Part shown: positions 29,364 to 39,671 of the stretch, piece by piece
Layout of the letters: each line of letters starts with the position of its first letter
Position numbering within the stretch: position 1 is the stretch's first letter
DNA from: Pyropia yezoensis
Taxonomy: Eukaryota > Rhodophyta > Bangiophyceae > Bangiales > Bangiaceae
Assembly (NCBI GenBank): GCA_009829735.1
Contig: CM020619.1
Span: 440,590 to 504,589, forward strand
Length of the DNA: 64,000 bases
Reading direction: 5' to 3'
Translations under genes and position numbers: made by a program
Notes under the pieces: generated by a model
What the model was told of the DNA's origin: nothing
Seen by the model: the letters and a program-made list of their open reading frames with translations, nothing else
Databases searched by the model: none

Positions 29364-30360
29364 CGGTTGCAGGGAATATGATCACTGGGTCGCACTCACT
29401 AAAGGTTAGGTTGTCTATAGCATAAATCAAATGCGTCCAAAGAATCTGACCAGGGTGGTGTCAAGAATGCAACTTTGTGTTACAAGTTGCAACTTTCCGT
29501 TACCGCCTCAAATTATTCTGGCAGTCGACCGCCCTACCCCCATTGACATTCCAGCGTGCTGGCCGATGGCGGCCCGGTCTTGTTGTTTTTTGTGTCGTTT
29601 CTGGGTCGGGAGCGCAGAGGGAGATAGGGAGAACAGGCGCAGGAACAAACCCGCCGCAGCGCTGAAGGGGGGTTGGTGCGGCGACCCAGGCATTTGTTCT
29701 CTCATCGATTTTGTTTGTACTGTTTTTGTTGTAGGGGAGTGAGGGGAGCGTAATACAGTACGTATCGAACATACAACACAGTACAGCGCGCCCTCTCCTC
29801 CACAGCTGTGGCGGAGCCGATTTTGAGAGGGCCCTCTGCCGACTGCTGTTGCTCGTCGTGCAAGGTGGCTCGTGTGTCAAGGGTAAATCTTTGTTACCTC
29901 ACCCTGACGCAGTAGAGAAAGAGGGAGGTCTACGCATGGACGCGTCACGGACAGCAAGACGGAGTGCTACCAACCCAGACCTGGACGATTGTGGATAGAA
30001 AAGAGCTACATGGGCGCTCCTGCGCCCCTGCCACCACCTCATAAGAGAGAACCCCCGCAGAGAAAAAGAAGAAACAAAAAGAGGGGGTGCGGGGGAGGGG
30101 GGGGGAAGAAGAGCTGCCGCCCTCCCCCCAGTCCGCCCCCCCCCCCCCACACAATTCACTCTTTGGCTGCTCTTTAAGCTGGTCAGCATCGCCATGGCCT
30201 TGCCCCGCCGCCCACCGCCCCGCGGCTCCGACGCCGACGAGGACCCCATACTCGACCGGGGGCCCCGGCGCTCTCCGCGGGTGCCCCCCTCCCGGCCGGC
30301 GGGGCCGTTCGACAGGCTCCGCCCGCCACGGATGACGCGCAAGCTGCGGACGCTGGCGCC
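29364..30360. other. Intergenic region without supported gene
   Basis: It contains a short repeat (tgcaacttt...gttac, twice, about 29467-29505) and A/G- and C-rich tracts around 30055-30150. A plus ORF from ATG 30194 (119 aa, Pro-rich) overlaps the antisense end of the armadillo gene and reads (GCC)n DNA, so it is not supported. Confidence 0.3.
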
Positions 30361-31686
30361 CTACCGGCGGGCGCCCCGGGCGTCACCGGCGGCGCCGCGG
30401 TCGTGGCTCGACGACGGAAAGCCGCCGCGGCCGTCGACGCCGCCGCCGCCGCCCATGCCGCCGCCGCCGCCGCCGCCGACGCCGCCGCCGCCACCACCGC
30501 CGCCACGGCCGCCGTCGGTGCCGCCGCCGCCGCCGTCCAAAGCGGACGCGTAGCGAGTGGCCCGCTCGCTGCCATGGCCGCCCTCCCTCCGGCGGGACGG
30601 CTGCTGGTTGAGGGGTGCCATGGACAGGCCCGCCGTGTCGGCAGCGGCAGCCGCGGCGGGGTGGGGGGCGTCCCCATCCTCGGAGGGGGGCGGCCGCCGC
30701 AGCCGTGACGCCCGCGACGCCCGACCGCGGCGCACCCCAGCCGCAGACGCTGGGGGCCGCGCCGCCGGCGCGGCGGCGGCAACGGCGGCGGCGGCGGCGA
30801 CGGCAAGCTCCCCATCGGCAGCCCCCCCCGAGGGGCTGCTGGAAGAGCGGCCCACCAGGGCGGCGCCAGCCGCGGTCGTGGGTGGGAGCAGCGACGACGG
30901 GTCCTCCCCGCTGAGCACGCGGAGGAGCATGCGGGCCTGCAGCTGGAGGGCCACCCACCGCCGCCCGCGGTAGGCTTCGAGGAGCGCCCGCACGCGTGCG
31001 CCCACCGCCGGCACGTCCAGGCGCTCCCCACACAGGCCACTGCCGACCACATTGACGAGCACCGCCAGCGCCTGCTCCACCACCCCCCCCTCCCCCGGGT
31101 AGGCGTCGAGGAGCCACACCGCCCCTTTGAGCGCCCCCCCCTCGGAGGCCAGCCGCCGGTTGCGCTCCGTGCCGTCGGCCAGGTTGCGGAGCACCCGGGC
31201 GGCAGCCTCCACCACCTCGGCCGCGTACCGGTGGGCGGCCGCCGTGGCCAGGACGGCGTAGATGGCGCCCGCCTCGGCGGCCGCCGCCTTGGCGGCCGCG
31301 CACCCAAACGAGGCGTTGCCCAGCGCCAGCAGAGCGTGCTCCGTCGCCGACGCGGAGGCGGCGCAGGCCGGGATGGCGGCGGTGAGGGTGGCGAGCCCCC
31401 CCGCCGACAGGATCCGCGCCCGGTTGGCCGCGTCAAACGCCAGCAGCCGCAGCGTCGGGCAGGCGCGCTCCACGACAGGCAGCACCGGCGCGACGGGCGG
31501 GTCGGCCGACGCGGCGGCGCTGATCCCCCCCGTGAGCCATGCCACCGCATCTCGCCAGAAGGGGGGGGAAGGGGAAGAGCTTGGGGTGCCGCGACATCTC
31601 CTTCCTCGAATCTGAATCCGCGAGGGTATCCGCCTCAAGGGCATCCAAGACGCGGCGGAGTGGCACAGGCTGGCCAGAGCCTGCAT
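30361..31686 (-). CDS. Armadillo-type repeat protein
   Basis: About 441 aa from ATG 31686 (MQALASLCHS). Residues roughly 75-260 form alpha-helical repeats of the armadillo kind: ERACPTLRLLAFDAANRARILSAGGLATL, then EHALLALGNASFG...AGAIYAVLA, then VEAAARVLRNLADGTERNRRLASEGG, then VEQALAVLVNVVG. The A-L-x-x-L-x-N-L and I/L-x-x-x-GG-x-x-x-L spacing is typical. Such domains are protein-protein scaffolds. The C-terminal third is disordered and low complexity (Ala, then Gly runs) and may include frame drift in (GCC)n repeats. The first 60 residues are poorly structured and may include intron sequence. The partner and role cannot be told. Confidence 0.6.
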   Translation of the reverse strand: MQALASLCHSAASWMPLRRIPSRIQIRGRRCRGTPSSSPSPPFWRDAVAWLTGGISAAASADPPVAPVLPVVERACPTLRLLAFDAANRARILSAGGLATLTAAIPACAASASATEHALLALGNASFGCAAAKAAAAEAGAIYAVLATAAAHRYAAEVVEAAARVLRNLADGTERNRRLASEGGALKGAVWLLDAYPGEGGVVEQALAVLVNVVGSGLCGERLDVPAVGARVRALLEAYRGRRWVALQLQARMLLRVLSGEDPSSLLPPTTAAGAALVGRSSSSPSGGAADGELAVAAAAAVAAAAPAARPPASAAGVRRGRASRASRLRRPPPSEDGDAPHPAAAAAADTAGLSMAPLNQQPSRRREGGHGSERATRYASALDGGGGGTDGGRGGGGGGGGVGGGGGGGMGGGGGVDGRGGFPSSSHDRGAAGDARGARR

Positions 31687-31842
31687 GAGCAAAGAACAAC
31701 ACTATTGACCAGACGAATGAGCTCGCAGGTGCAAAAAGAACAGGGAAGAGAGGCAGGCGGGGGGCTCTGCAGCTCACTGTTAACCCGCGACTCCCATCCA
31801 CTGGACTGCGTCCACTCCAAGACTACCAGAGGGGCACCCGCC

Positions 31843-33097
31843 TCAGTCGCCACCCCCGCCACTGGCGGGCCAGATGGGCAGCGGCAGCAACACGCGGTTG
31901 ACCAGGTGGGCCACCCCATTTGAGGCGGCCACGTCCGCTTCGACGACCAGCCCGTCTGGCACGCCCGGCGCCAGGTCCACCACCCCCAGGTCACGGTTCA
32001 TGAGCAGCCGGGAGCCCCGTAGCGTGACCAGCGGCCCCGCCCCCGCCAGCTGGGCCACCACCGCACGCCGCGGTAACAGGTGGTAGGCCAGGATGGTCGT
32101 GAGCAGCGGCAGGGGGTCCCCCCCCCCCCGCCCGCGCGCGGCCAGCGCCCCCATCCAGGTACTCGTACGCGGCGTCGTCGTCGCCCCCCTCACAGCCGCC
32201 ACAGCTGGTGTAGCCGAGCGCTTCGGCGAGCGCCACCCACGCCGCGTTGGTCGGCGGCAGCACAGTCACCACCCCCGCCGGGTTGGCAATCAGCTGCAGC
32301 AGGCCGGTGGCGTTGAGCGCACTGACGACGAGGGACAGCTCTGGGGTCACCGTCGCCAGCTGCGCCAGCGTCACCGACGCGGGCGGCGGGAGCACCAGCG
32401 AAGCCCCCACCGCCGTCGGCAGCAGCACCCGGTCGACGACGTGGGCGACCCCGTTGGCGGCGCTCACATCCGCCCAGACGATGGTGGCGTCGGGCACCAG
32501 CTGGCGCCCGGTCCGCGACGGTGCGGTCGGCGCGCACCGACAGGGTGCCCCCCTCCCGCGTCGTCTGGGCGCCCCCCCCCGCCAGCGCCGCCAGCCGCAC
32601 GGTCCCCCCCCCCCCCCCCCCCCCAACGCGCCCCCCGCAAGCAGGTGGTAGCGGAGGATGGTGCGGAGAAGGGGCGTCGGGTTGCCGGCGCCCAGCCGGG
32701 TGAGCGCCGCCACCACCGCCGCCCACGCGGCGTCCTCATGTCCCGGCGGGCCCGCCGCGCCGAGCGTCCCCGCCAGCGCCATAAACGCGCCGTTGGTGGG
32801 CGCAAAGACGGTGCGGGTGGCCGCCCGGTCGGCCAGCACCGGCAGCAGGTCGTCATCGTACCGGACGGCGGCGAGGGCGCGGGCAAAGAGGGAGAGGGAA
32901 GGGGTGGCGGCCACCAGGTCGGCCAGCGTCCCGTTGGCGCACGGGCGGGCGGGACGAGGCGGGGACGCGGCCGCCCACACGGTCGGCGCCGCCAGAGCGG
33001 GCATGGCGAAGACGGGGGGGGGTGTGGCAACACCGGCGGGGACGGCGACGGCGGCAGTGGCGGCGGTGAGGGTGACCGCCAGGCCAGCGAGGAGCAC
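31843..33097 (-). CDS. Secreted protein with two fasciclin (FAS1) domains, frame-broken
   Basis: The reading enters near 33097 with a hydrophobic leader (LLAGLAVTLTAATAAVAVPAGVA), a signal peptide. No in-frame ATG is present, so a GTG, an upstream exon or an error must be assumed. FAS1 domain 1 has TLADLVAATPSLSLFARAL, TVFAPTNGAF, LRTILRYHLLAGG and ANGVAHVVDRVLLP. Domain 2 has TLAQLATVTPELSLVVSALNATGL, VTVLPPTNAAWVAL, LLTTILAYHLLP and SNGVAHLVNRVLLP. These H1/H2-type motifs are characteristic of FAS1 adhesion domains of extracellular matrix or cell wall. The frame shifts at the C-run 32603-32623, again near 32510, and at the C-run about 32108-32120. Two of the three breaks are at homopolymers, so sequencing error is as likely as decay. 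Confidence 0.7.
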
Positions 33098-33519
33098 CTT
33101 GAGTCATGGCGGCTACACCGATGGGGGCAACGGGAGGCGGGCGGTGAAAAGACAACGCCGAGGGGAAGGAGGGCCAAGAAAAAGGGAGCGGATGCGCAGA
33201 AGAGACCGCGGTGGGGAGGGCAGGCACAGGCGGACGACGTCACGGGAGGTGGAGCGCAGGGCAGGTCCTGGCAGGCGGGGTGCCGACTCGATGGCGGACC
33301 ACGCCTGTGCAGTGCCTGTACAGTGCCGCGCCAGTGATGGTTGCTCCCCAGCGGGGACGGCGCGGCTTATATGCTCGACGCCCCTGCGACGGCGGCCGCG
33401 CCCCCACCCTCGTCAGAGGTGCGGGAGCCCTGCCCACCGCTGCGCCCTGCGCCCATCTGCCCACCCCCCCCCCCGCCCGCTGCTCAACCCACCCCCGCGG
33501 GCGGCTTTCCCACACGACC
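33098..33519. other. Possible bidirectional promoter region
   Basis: This lies between the fasciclin gene (-) and a proline-rich ORF (+). A TATA-like sequence (gcttatatgc) is at about 33363-33372. No other feature is supported. Confidence 0.3.
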
Positions 33520-33918
33520 ATGGACAACAGGCCGGCGGCAGTTAGTGCCCCAATGCCCAGTGCCCACCCCCCCGCTGCCTCCACCCCGACCCCCCCCCCC
33601 CTCCGCCTACTCGCACAGACCCGACCCTCTGGCGTTCCGCCCGCGCTATGGCACCCCGCCTCATCCACGCCGCCGTCAGCCGCAGAGCGCTGGCTGAACG
33701 GGCAGCTGCCGCCGTGGCCGGCCGGCGTCACGACGCCGGCACCACAACCCCCTCCCCGGCCCCCGCCCCTCCCCCCCCCCGCGGGCTCGCCCTCATTCCG
33801 CGCCGAACTATGGCATCCCCCTACCCATTTGCCCCGCGCGTCTCGTCGAGCTGCGTACAACGACAAGTCGCCGCCGCGCGTAAAAAAAAAAAAAGCTGCC
33901 GAGCTGCCGAGCTCGTAA
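33520..33918 (+). CDS. Hypothetical proline-rich protein
   Basis: 132 aa from ATG 33520 (cgaccATGgac, good context), about 150 nt after a TATA-like sequence. It is rich in Pro, Ala and Ser. Less repetitive parts (PSAAERWLNGQLPPWPAG, SFRAELWHPPTHLPRASRRAAYNDKSPPR) and a basic end (RVKKKKAAELPSS) make it look more like a protein than the surrounding low-complexity frames. No family, signal or membrane segment was recognised. The antisense frame at 33240-34163 is also open. Confidence 0.3.
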   Translation: MDNRPAAVSAPMPSAHPPAASTPTPPPLRLLAQTRPSGVPPALWHPASSTPPSAAERWLNGQLPPWPAGVTTPAPQPPPRPPPLPPPAGSPSFRAELWHPPTHLPRASRRAAYNDKSPPRVKKKKAAELPSS

Positions 33919-34157
33919 CGAGGCGGCTTCGGCGGCTGCGATGGCTGCGAGGGAGGGGTGGGGAGCGGGGGAGGAGGAAGGGGGGGCGGGGAAGCACCAC
34001 GCCGACGGCATTGGGGTGAGAGAAGGATGAGGAGCGCGTGGGGCGGCACGGGGGTGCGGATGGCGGTGTGCCATAGCGTGGCCGGCCATGGCTGCAGCCG
34101 GCGGTGGCGCCGGGAGGGACTCGCGAGATGGCCTCTCGTTCTCAACTCTCGACACTG

Positions 34158-36015
34158 AGTCACCGTGATAAATTCTGAAAATCTGTGATAAAATCTGACC
34201 GGACCGTCGGCGACAGAGAGAGAATAAGGAGCAGATACAAGAACAAAAAAATCATATCTCGTCTACTCCGTGTGCTTAGGTACATCTGAACAGACCACAT
34301 TATGCGCACTCACCAGCGCCTTGCCCTCACTGATTTTCAAGCACTGGGAGCAGACACGGAATGCCGCGCAGGCGCACACGTGCCAATCCTTGCCACCCCG
34401 ATGTACCCGTTGGTTGCAGGCGCGGCAGACCAGCAGCAGCTTCTGCTCGGCCTCCTCCGCGCGCAGGGCAAGCTTGGCAGCCTTGTCCGCCTCCTTCTCA
34501 GCCGCGGCGGCCGCCTTGTCGGCCAGCGCCTTGGCGTCCGCGGCCACCCGCGCCTCGTGCTGGGCGATGAGGTCCTTGCCGCTATACACCTTGGCCTTTT
34601 TGACCACTGCCACGCCCGATACCACCTTTTTCTGGTCGGCCGCGCGTTGATCATACGCCTGACGGATGACCACAGCCGCAGCCGCGCGTGATTGGTCAGC
34701 CACGCCGTCAGAGGGAAGCCCAATCCCAAGGTTGACGCGCGCCAGCTCGATGACTCGCTTGCGGTCCCACGGGTAGAGGCCGACCGACTTGAACGCCGCC
34801 TGGATGGTCTCCCGGGTGAGGGCCAAGCGCTCCGCCTCGTATGCCGCCTCCAGGAGACAGTCACGGGTCGGCTGGTTCGTCATGAGCGCCTGGATGATCT
34901 TGTCGTCGGACAGGACAGGGACGACCTTCTTGATCCGGGCAAAACACTTGTCATCCAGCACCTGCAGCCAGTGGGAGGTATTGGCGACCAACCACCAACA
35001 CAACACGTTGCTTTTGAGAGCCGCGCGTACCACCTCGACCTGCCGGTGCGCTCCGAGCTGGTCCCCAATGAGCATACACTCCTGGTTAGGGTTGCGCAGG
35101 CGCCATTCGTCGCAGAAGGCCTCCATCACGACCGCAAACGTGGCCGCGTCGACAAAGCCCGACTCTGTCCACCCATACAGCCGCAGCCAGGTGCCCCTCG
35201 TCCGCTGCTGCACGCGTGACAGGGTGAAACGCGTGGCTGCCGCATCATTGTCCCCAAAGCGCGCGCGGAAGATATACACGGACAGGAAGGGAGCCCCATT
35301 TGCGGCCACAAAGGTCAATATGGAGGCCACAGTGGCCCCCCGCGTGCTGGCAGCGTTTGGGCGCTCTCTGTCGGTAGCTTGGATGCGTTGCACGGCCAGC
35401 CGGTCGCGCCCCCCGACGAGGCGGCACTCATCGTAGTTGAGGATGGCAGAGGGGGGGAGGCGGTGGTCTTTCAAGAACTTCTCCACCTGGTCAGCCCAGT
35501 CGACGACCTCCTCATACACTGAGGTCGAGTTGCGCTTGTCGGCGAGGGCCTTGGCCGTGCGGGAGGAGAGGTGCTCCCGGTGACGCTTGACCCAAGACCG
35601 TGCCCACGTCTCGCCGACCTTCTTGCCCCACAGGTCCTGCACGAGGGAGGCCAGTTGCGGCCGGGTGAGGAGGAAGTTGGTGTGGCTGAAGGCCTGCGCC
35701 GCGTACAGCAGCGCCAGGTCCTCCGCCGCCGACAGGATGTTGTTGCCATGGTGCACCCCCTCCCCCCCCCGGGCAGCGTAGTAGGCCGTCCTCAGCGCCC
35801 CCACAGTGAAGCCCGTGGACCCGTGAACGGCCAACAAAGCATCCTTGAGCAGCTCCCCGGCACGGACGCGCTCCATGATGAGCGGGACTGCTTTGGCGGT
35901 CGTCTTTGGCGCCTCCATAGCGAAGATAGTCACTCGTGTACCTCGGAGATACGACTGTTCGGGCTGGAGACAGGTCAGATTTTATCACAGATTTTCAGAA
36001 TTTATCACGGTGACT
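34158..36015 (-). mobile_element. pogo/Tigger-like DDE transposon, apparently complete
   Basis: The terminal inverted repeats are 43 bp and perfect: 34158-34200 (agtcaccgtgataaattctg...) and its complement at 35973-36015. CACTG flanks both ends (34153-34157, 36016-36020), a 5-bp duplication or preferred target. One intact transposase fills the interior. Perfect repeats and an open frame suggest recent activity. Confidence 0.9.
34263..35918 (-). CDS. DDE transposase with C-terminal Cys/His domain
   Basis: 551 aa from ATG 35918 (MEAPKTT); a GTG 15 nt upstream is also in frame. The N-terminal third is a DNA-binding region of pogo/CENP-B type (helices ending GETWARSWVKRHREHLSSRTAKALADKR). The catalytic core has NYDECR (first Asp), MLIGDQLGAHR (second Asp) and HWLQVLDDKCFARIKK (third acidic position, as in the QPLD box of Tigger). 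A helical linker rich in Ala/Lys/Glu follows. The end holds C-x2-C-x13-C-x-C-x5-C-x2-C-x12-H-x3-C (from CRAC to NVVC), which probably binds zinc. The enzyme would cut and paste the element by its terminal repeats. No stop or frameshift was seen. Confidence 0.85.
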   Translation of the reverse strand: MEAPKTTAKAVPLIMERVRAGELLKDALLAVHGSTGFTVGALRTAYYAARGGEGVHHGNNILSAAEDLALLYAAQAFSHTNFLLTRPQLASLVQDLWGKKVGETWARSWVKRHREHLSSRTAKALADKRNSTSVYEEVVDWADQVEKFLKDHRLPPSAILNYDECRLVGGRDRLAVQRIQATDRERPNAASTRGATVASILTFVAANGAPFLSVYIFRARFGDNDAAATRFTLSRVQQRTRGTWLRLYGWTESGFVDAATFAVVMEAFCDEWRLRNPNQECMLIGDQLGAHRQVEVVRAALKSNVLCWWLVANTSHWLQVLDDKCFARIKKVVPVLSDDKIIQALMTNQPTRDCLLEAAYEAERLALTRETIQAAFKSVGLYPWDRKRVIELARVNLGIGLPSDGVADQSRAAAAVVIRQAYDQRAADQKKVVSGVAVVKKAKVYSGKDLIAQHEARVAADAKALADKAAAAAEKEADKAAKLALRAEEAEQKLLLVCRACNQRVHRGGKDWHVCACAAFRVCSQCLKISEGKALVSAHNVVCSDVPKHTE

Positions 36016-36020
36016 CACTG

Positions 36021-37585
36021 CATCAGCATTGACATTGAATGGTCATTGGTCAGAAAAAAATAGAAGAGGTTCTACATTTTTATTGCTTCTGGTCTTTGCG
36101 GCGTTTGTGGGGGGGGGGGGGTGAATGCGCCAGGCGCGGTGCGGGTTGGGGCGGTTTGCGGCAGGCCGCTGCGCAGCGGGAGGGCGGCCAGATGCCCGCG
36201 CTGGGGGGCACCCCCTCCGCCGCCAGCTCGCCGTCCGCCGCCGCCGTCGCCGCCGCGGGCACCCGCCGCTCTTGCCACGGCCGCCCGCGGGCGGCCGCCG
36301 CCCGTCGCCCGTCGCCGCCAATGGCGCGTATGACGGTCGCTGGCGTGAGAATACTGTGCCGCCGACGTGCGATCCCCTCTCTCTTTCGTTTGTTTTTTTG
36401 TTCCCAACTGACCAGATGGGTCTGGCATTTCTCTTGCGTCCACGTGCGGTACCTACCAGAGGACAGTCCTCTTCGCGGGCAGCAGAGGCCGGAAGGGAAG
36501 GAGAGGGGGAAGAGACGGGCACCACCTGCTCCCTCCCCGGCCTGCAGCCGTCGGGGGGGCGGCGACGGCACGCGCCGTCGCCGCGGCCACCTACCCATCG
36601 ACCCCTCCACCGGGCACGCGGGGGCCGGCGGACCCTCCCCACCCCCACCCTCGGCGCCGCATGGGTGTGGCCGTGGCGAAGCCGCCGGTGGCCCCACCGC
36701 CGCCGTCGCCACCGCCACCACCACAACCACCGCTGCCGCCATCGCCCCTGACGCTGCCACCGCCGCCGACGGGGTAGGGGGGCTCCGGGGGTGCGACGGC
36801 ACACAAGTGGGGCCCTTGGCGAGCGGGCAGCCGCACCAGCGGGGTGGGGAGGGGAGTACGTGTGGACGGGGGTGGAGTGGGAGAGATGGGTTGGGGGCCT
36901 CGAGGAGCGAGGCGGCCTCACCCCTCTGACCCTGGGGATCCTCCCCTTCCCCTCGGGCGGGCGCCGCCAGCGTTGCCCTCGCTGGCGCAGCACAGTGTTG
37001 ATTGGGTGCCCACGCTCGCGCCGCCTGAGCACTCCTGCAAGCGCATCTTCGTGTGTACATATATACGTACAAGTACATACATGCATAGACATACCTGTAC
37101 TGTACGCTGGCTCATCGTGTGGCGGATCTCGACCCATCCCCCCCGCGCCAACCAAGTAAAAATCCACACGGATGGGCGCGCGAGAGGGGGGTGGTGGCTC
37201 GGCCACCAAGGCCCCGCCACCGGCGCACCGCGGTGTATCGGGTGACTTTCACCCCTGACCCTCCACCAATCCCAGTGCTTCCCCCCGGGCAACGACCCCG
37301 CCGACAGGCGCGGCTGCGCGTCGTGCCCCACGGCGGCTGCCGCCCGCCTCCCCCACCCCGCCCACCTGCCCACCCCCTCTTTGCCGCAGCGGCCGCCCCT
37401 CCGCCTCTTCTGCTTGCAGCTTCCAGCCCACCCCCCCATCCGAGAGCGCGCCGCTCACCTCGGCCCTGTAGCCGTCCCGCCGCAGGCCGTCCGTTCCCCC
37501 TCCCCCGCACCCCCCCTCCGCTTGCCCACCACCCCCACGCCGTCCGCCGTGCCGTGTCGTCGGCTGCCCCCCACCCACACGTGCC
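36021..37585. other. No supported gene; low complexity
   Basis: A G12 run lies at 36110-36121. (GCC)n-type sequence lies at 36600-36780. A T/A/C/G alternating stretch resembling (TACA)n is at 37055-37105 (tatatacgtacaagtacata). Long frames exist on both strands but are composition-driven. Confidence 0.3.
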
Positions 37586-38209
37586 ATGACCACCACCCCC
37601 GTTGAGATGGCCGCCGTGACGGCGGCGCCGCTCCTCCCCCCCCCCGCGTCAGCCCCTTCGTCGGCATCACCACCCACCGCGACGGCGGCGGCGACGGCGG
37701 CGGCGGCGCCAGTGGCACTAGCGGCGGCTGTGCGGGCGTGCGTTGCGGGCCGGCGGGTGCTGCTTTTCGTAGCGGCGCTCTTTGCCGCCCTCTTTGTCGT
37801 GTCTGCGGCGGGCGCAATGACCCCTGTGGCCGTCCGCGTGGTGCTGGGCGTGCAGGTGGCGCTGATGGTGTGGTTCCTCGCGCCGCTGTGGGCGGCGGCC
37901 ACCGTGCAGTGGGTGGCGTGGCGGTTCGAAGTGAATCGGCGTATGTTTGATGGCGGCGGCGGCGGTGGCGGTGGCGGTGGCGGCGGCGACAGCGGTGACG
38001 GTGGCGGTCGGGACGATGGTGGCGAAGTTGGCGGCGGCGAAGGGAGGGGGGGTGACGGCGGCGACGGCCACGGGGGTGGCCGTGGCGGGCCTGCTATTGG
38101 CGGCGCGACCGGCCCCGGCGGGGCGCCCGTGGCGCCCAGGGGGGTTGCTTGGGCTGCCGTCGCCGCGACGGTGGCCGACGCGGTGTTTGACGTTGCAAGG
38201 CATTTGTGA
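37586..38209 (+). CDS. Putative two-pass membrane protein, unknown
   Basis: 207 aa from ATG 37586 (gtgccATGacc). The N-terminus is Pro/Ala-rich. Two hydrophobic spans follow, about residues 53-76 (RRVLLFVAALFAALFVVSAA) and 84-110 (VVLGVQVALMVWFLAPLWAA). Next come FEVNRRMFDGG, a Gly/Asp-rich low-complexity stretch (about 120-165) and a short hydrophobic C-terminal region. It has no recognised family, and its glycine run may vary in length. The minus frame at 37718-38203 is the Ala-rich shadow of the same repeats. Confidence 0.4.
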   Translation: MTTTPVEMAAVTAAPLLPPPASAPSSASPPTATAAATAAAAPVALAAAVRACVAGRRVLLFVAALFAALFVVSAAGAMTPVAVRVVLGVQVALMVWFLAPLWAAATVQWVAWRFEVNRRMFDGGGGGGGGGGGGDSGDGGGRDDGGEVGGGEGRGGDGGDGHGGGRGGPAIGGATGPGGAPVAPRGVAWAAVAATVADAVFDVARHL

Positions 38210-38940
38210 TGGGCGCTGATTGGGCTAGTGGTCGCGGCGGTCTTTGGCGGTGGTAGAGGCGGGTTGCCATCACGGGGGGGGGCGGGGCGTCGCTGGCCCC
38301 GCCGCCATGACCGCCGGAAAAGCCGTGGTGGCGCGCTGCGTCTTCCCGGCGTCAGCGGGTGGGTTTGGGGGGGGGAAGGGCGCCGCTGAGCTCCGCCTGT
38401 GGTGCATAGACCCCCCTTACGGCACCGCCAGACGGACGCCCCCGTCACCGCCAGACTGACCCGCCTATCATCCCACCTTCTTCTGCCCGCCCGCGGCACC
38501 GTCGGGGGGTCGGGCCAGCTCAACGGGAGCTTGTCGGTGACGCGCGCGGGGGGCGGGCGGCGTCGCCTGTGCGGCGGTCCCCGCGGAGCGTGCGGCGGCT
38601 CGGCGGATCCGATGTGGGGTCGCAGGATCCTGCGGTGGCCGCCGCAAGTGGGCGGTACCGCGCCGGGCGGCGACGGCGGGGCCACGCCGCCGGGGCACGC
38701 ACCCCCAGCAGGCCGTCGCCGCCCACACCCGTCTCTTGCCTCGGCCACCGTCGCCGTGGCTGCGGCCGCTCTTGGGGGCGACGGTCACCGGGAGGTCCTT
38801 CCATCGCCGCCAGGTCGGGCGGGCAGCCCCGCTGTCGAGACAGCCACGATACTCGGACAAAACGTAACGGACGTGTCCGTCAGGGGTTGCCATGCGTACT
38901 CAAAACAGGTTCAAAACGTTTTCTTTTAGCGCACTACATA
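38210..38940. other. No confident gene
   Basis: A minus-strand frame from ATG 38893 to 38468 (141 aa, starting MATPDGHVRYVLSEYRG) has a non-repetitive first 50 residues and could be a gene or exon. I do not recognise it. Confidence 0.25.
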
Positions 38941-39671
38941 GAGGCACTTCCATTGAAATCACATCCTGTCACGCAAAGTCACAAGTTCTTCTTGCAGCCT
39001 GGCCCCTCTCTTCGAGTCTTTGGCACCCCACTACCAACAGATCGGTGCATCCCCACGTGACAGGCGACACACCATCGTCTTCACCAGAGTGTGCGCTTTA
39101 CGTTCATGTGTGGTTTCTAAGAAAAACATTGAAAACTGGCCACGTGGTGGTCTTGAGAGTGCATCATCCAATATACCTGCTTGCTCGTCGCTTGCTCTAT
39201 GTACCCTCCACCACCAGGCACCTACGGACGGAGCTACGCCCCAAGGTACATCCCACAGACCACCCTACGTCTACTGATGCATAAAACGTGATGAGTTCCT
39301 ATGGTGTGCAGCCCAAGAGAGCGGTCTTTTTCACAAACTTGGTGCCAAATACAGCTATTTCTGCCCCCCCCCCCCCCACAGACTGGAGAAGGACAGCCGC
39401 CAGGCACTGGCATAGCCCATACGATAGCTGTGTGTCCCTGTGAGCCTTAGGGAGCACGAAAGTCCCACTGCCGACATCTCAATATGGACCCAGGGCCGGG
39501 TTTTTGCTCAACGACGGACCCTTGTCCTAAAGCCTGTCGCTACAAAAACATAGTGCACCCACACAGGGATGAGCGGCCCTCTCTGTTCCATGGTCTTCAG
39601 CAAGGACCCTGTACGGATCCTGGCCAAAAGACGGGCGCTCAAAGCGTGTCTGGACCATCATGTGGCGAGCT
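38941..39671 (+). repeat. Left arm of a 731-bp inverted duplication
   Basis: It matches 40046-40776 in reverse orientation over its full length. The differences seen are a single-base indel near the outer end (ccattgaaatc versus ccatgaaatc) and C14 against G15 in the homopolymer at 39363. Frames reading outward to inward include a block starting MDPGPGFCS at 39484. No known family. Confidence 0.9.

Noticed and set aside
29361-29401. Right terminal repeat of the copia-split DDE element (gcactcact)
   Set aside because: Resembles the gtgactcact end of the related elements over too few bases, and no left partner was found.
30183-31550. 455-aa minus frame
   Set aside because: Arg/Pro-rich shadow of the armadillo gene, offset by one base. 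The neighbouring frame carries the conserved repeat pattern.
33211-34163. Long overlapping frames on both strands
   Set aside because: Driven by GC composition. Only the ATG-started plus frame at 33520 was kept, at low confidence.
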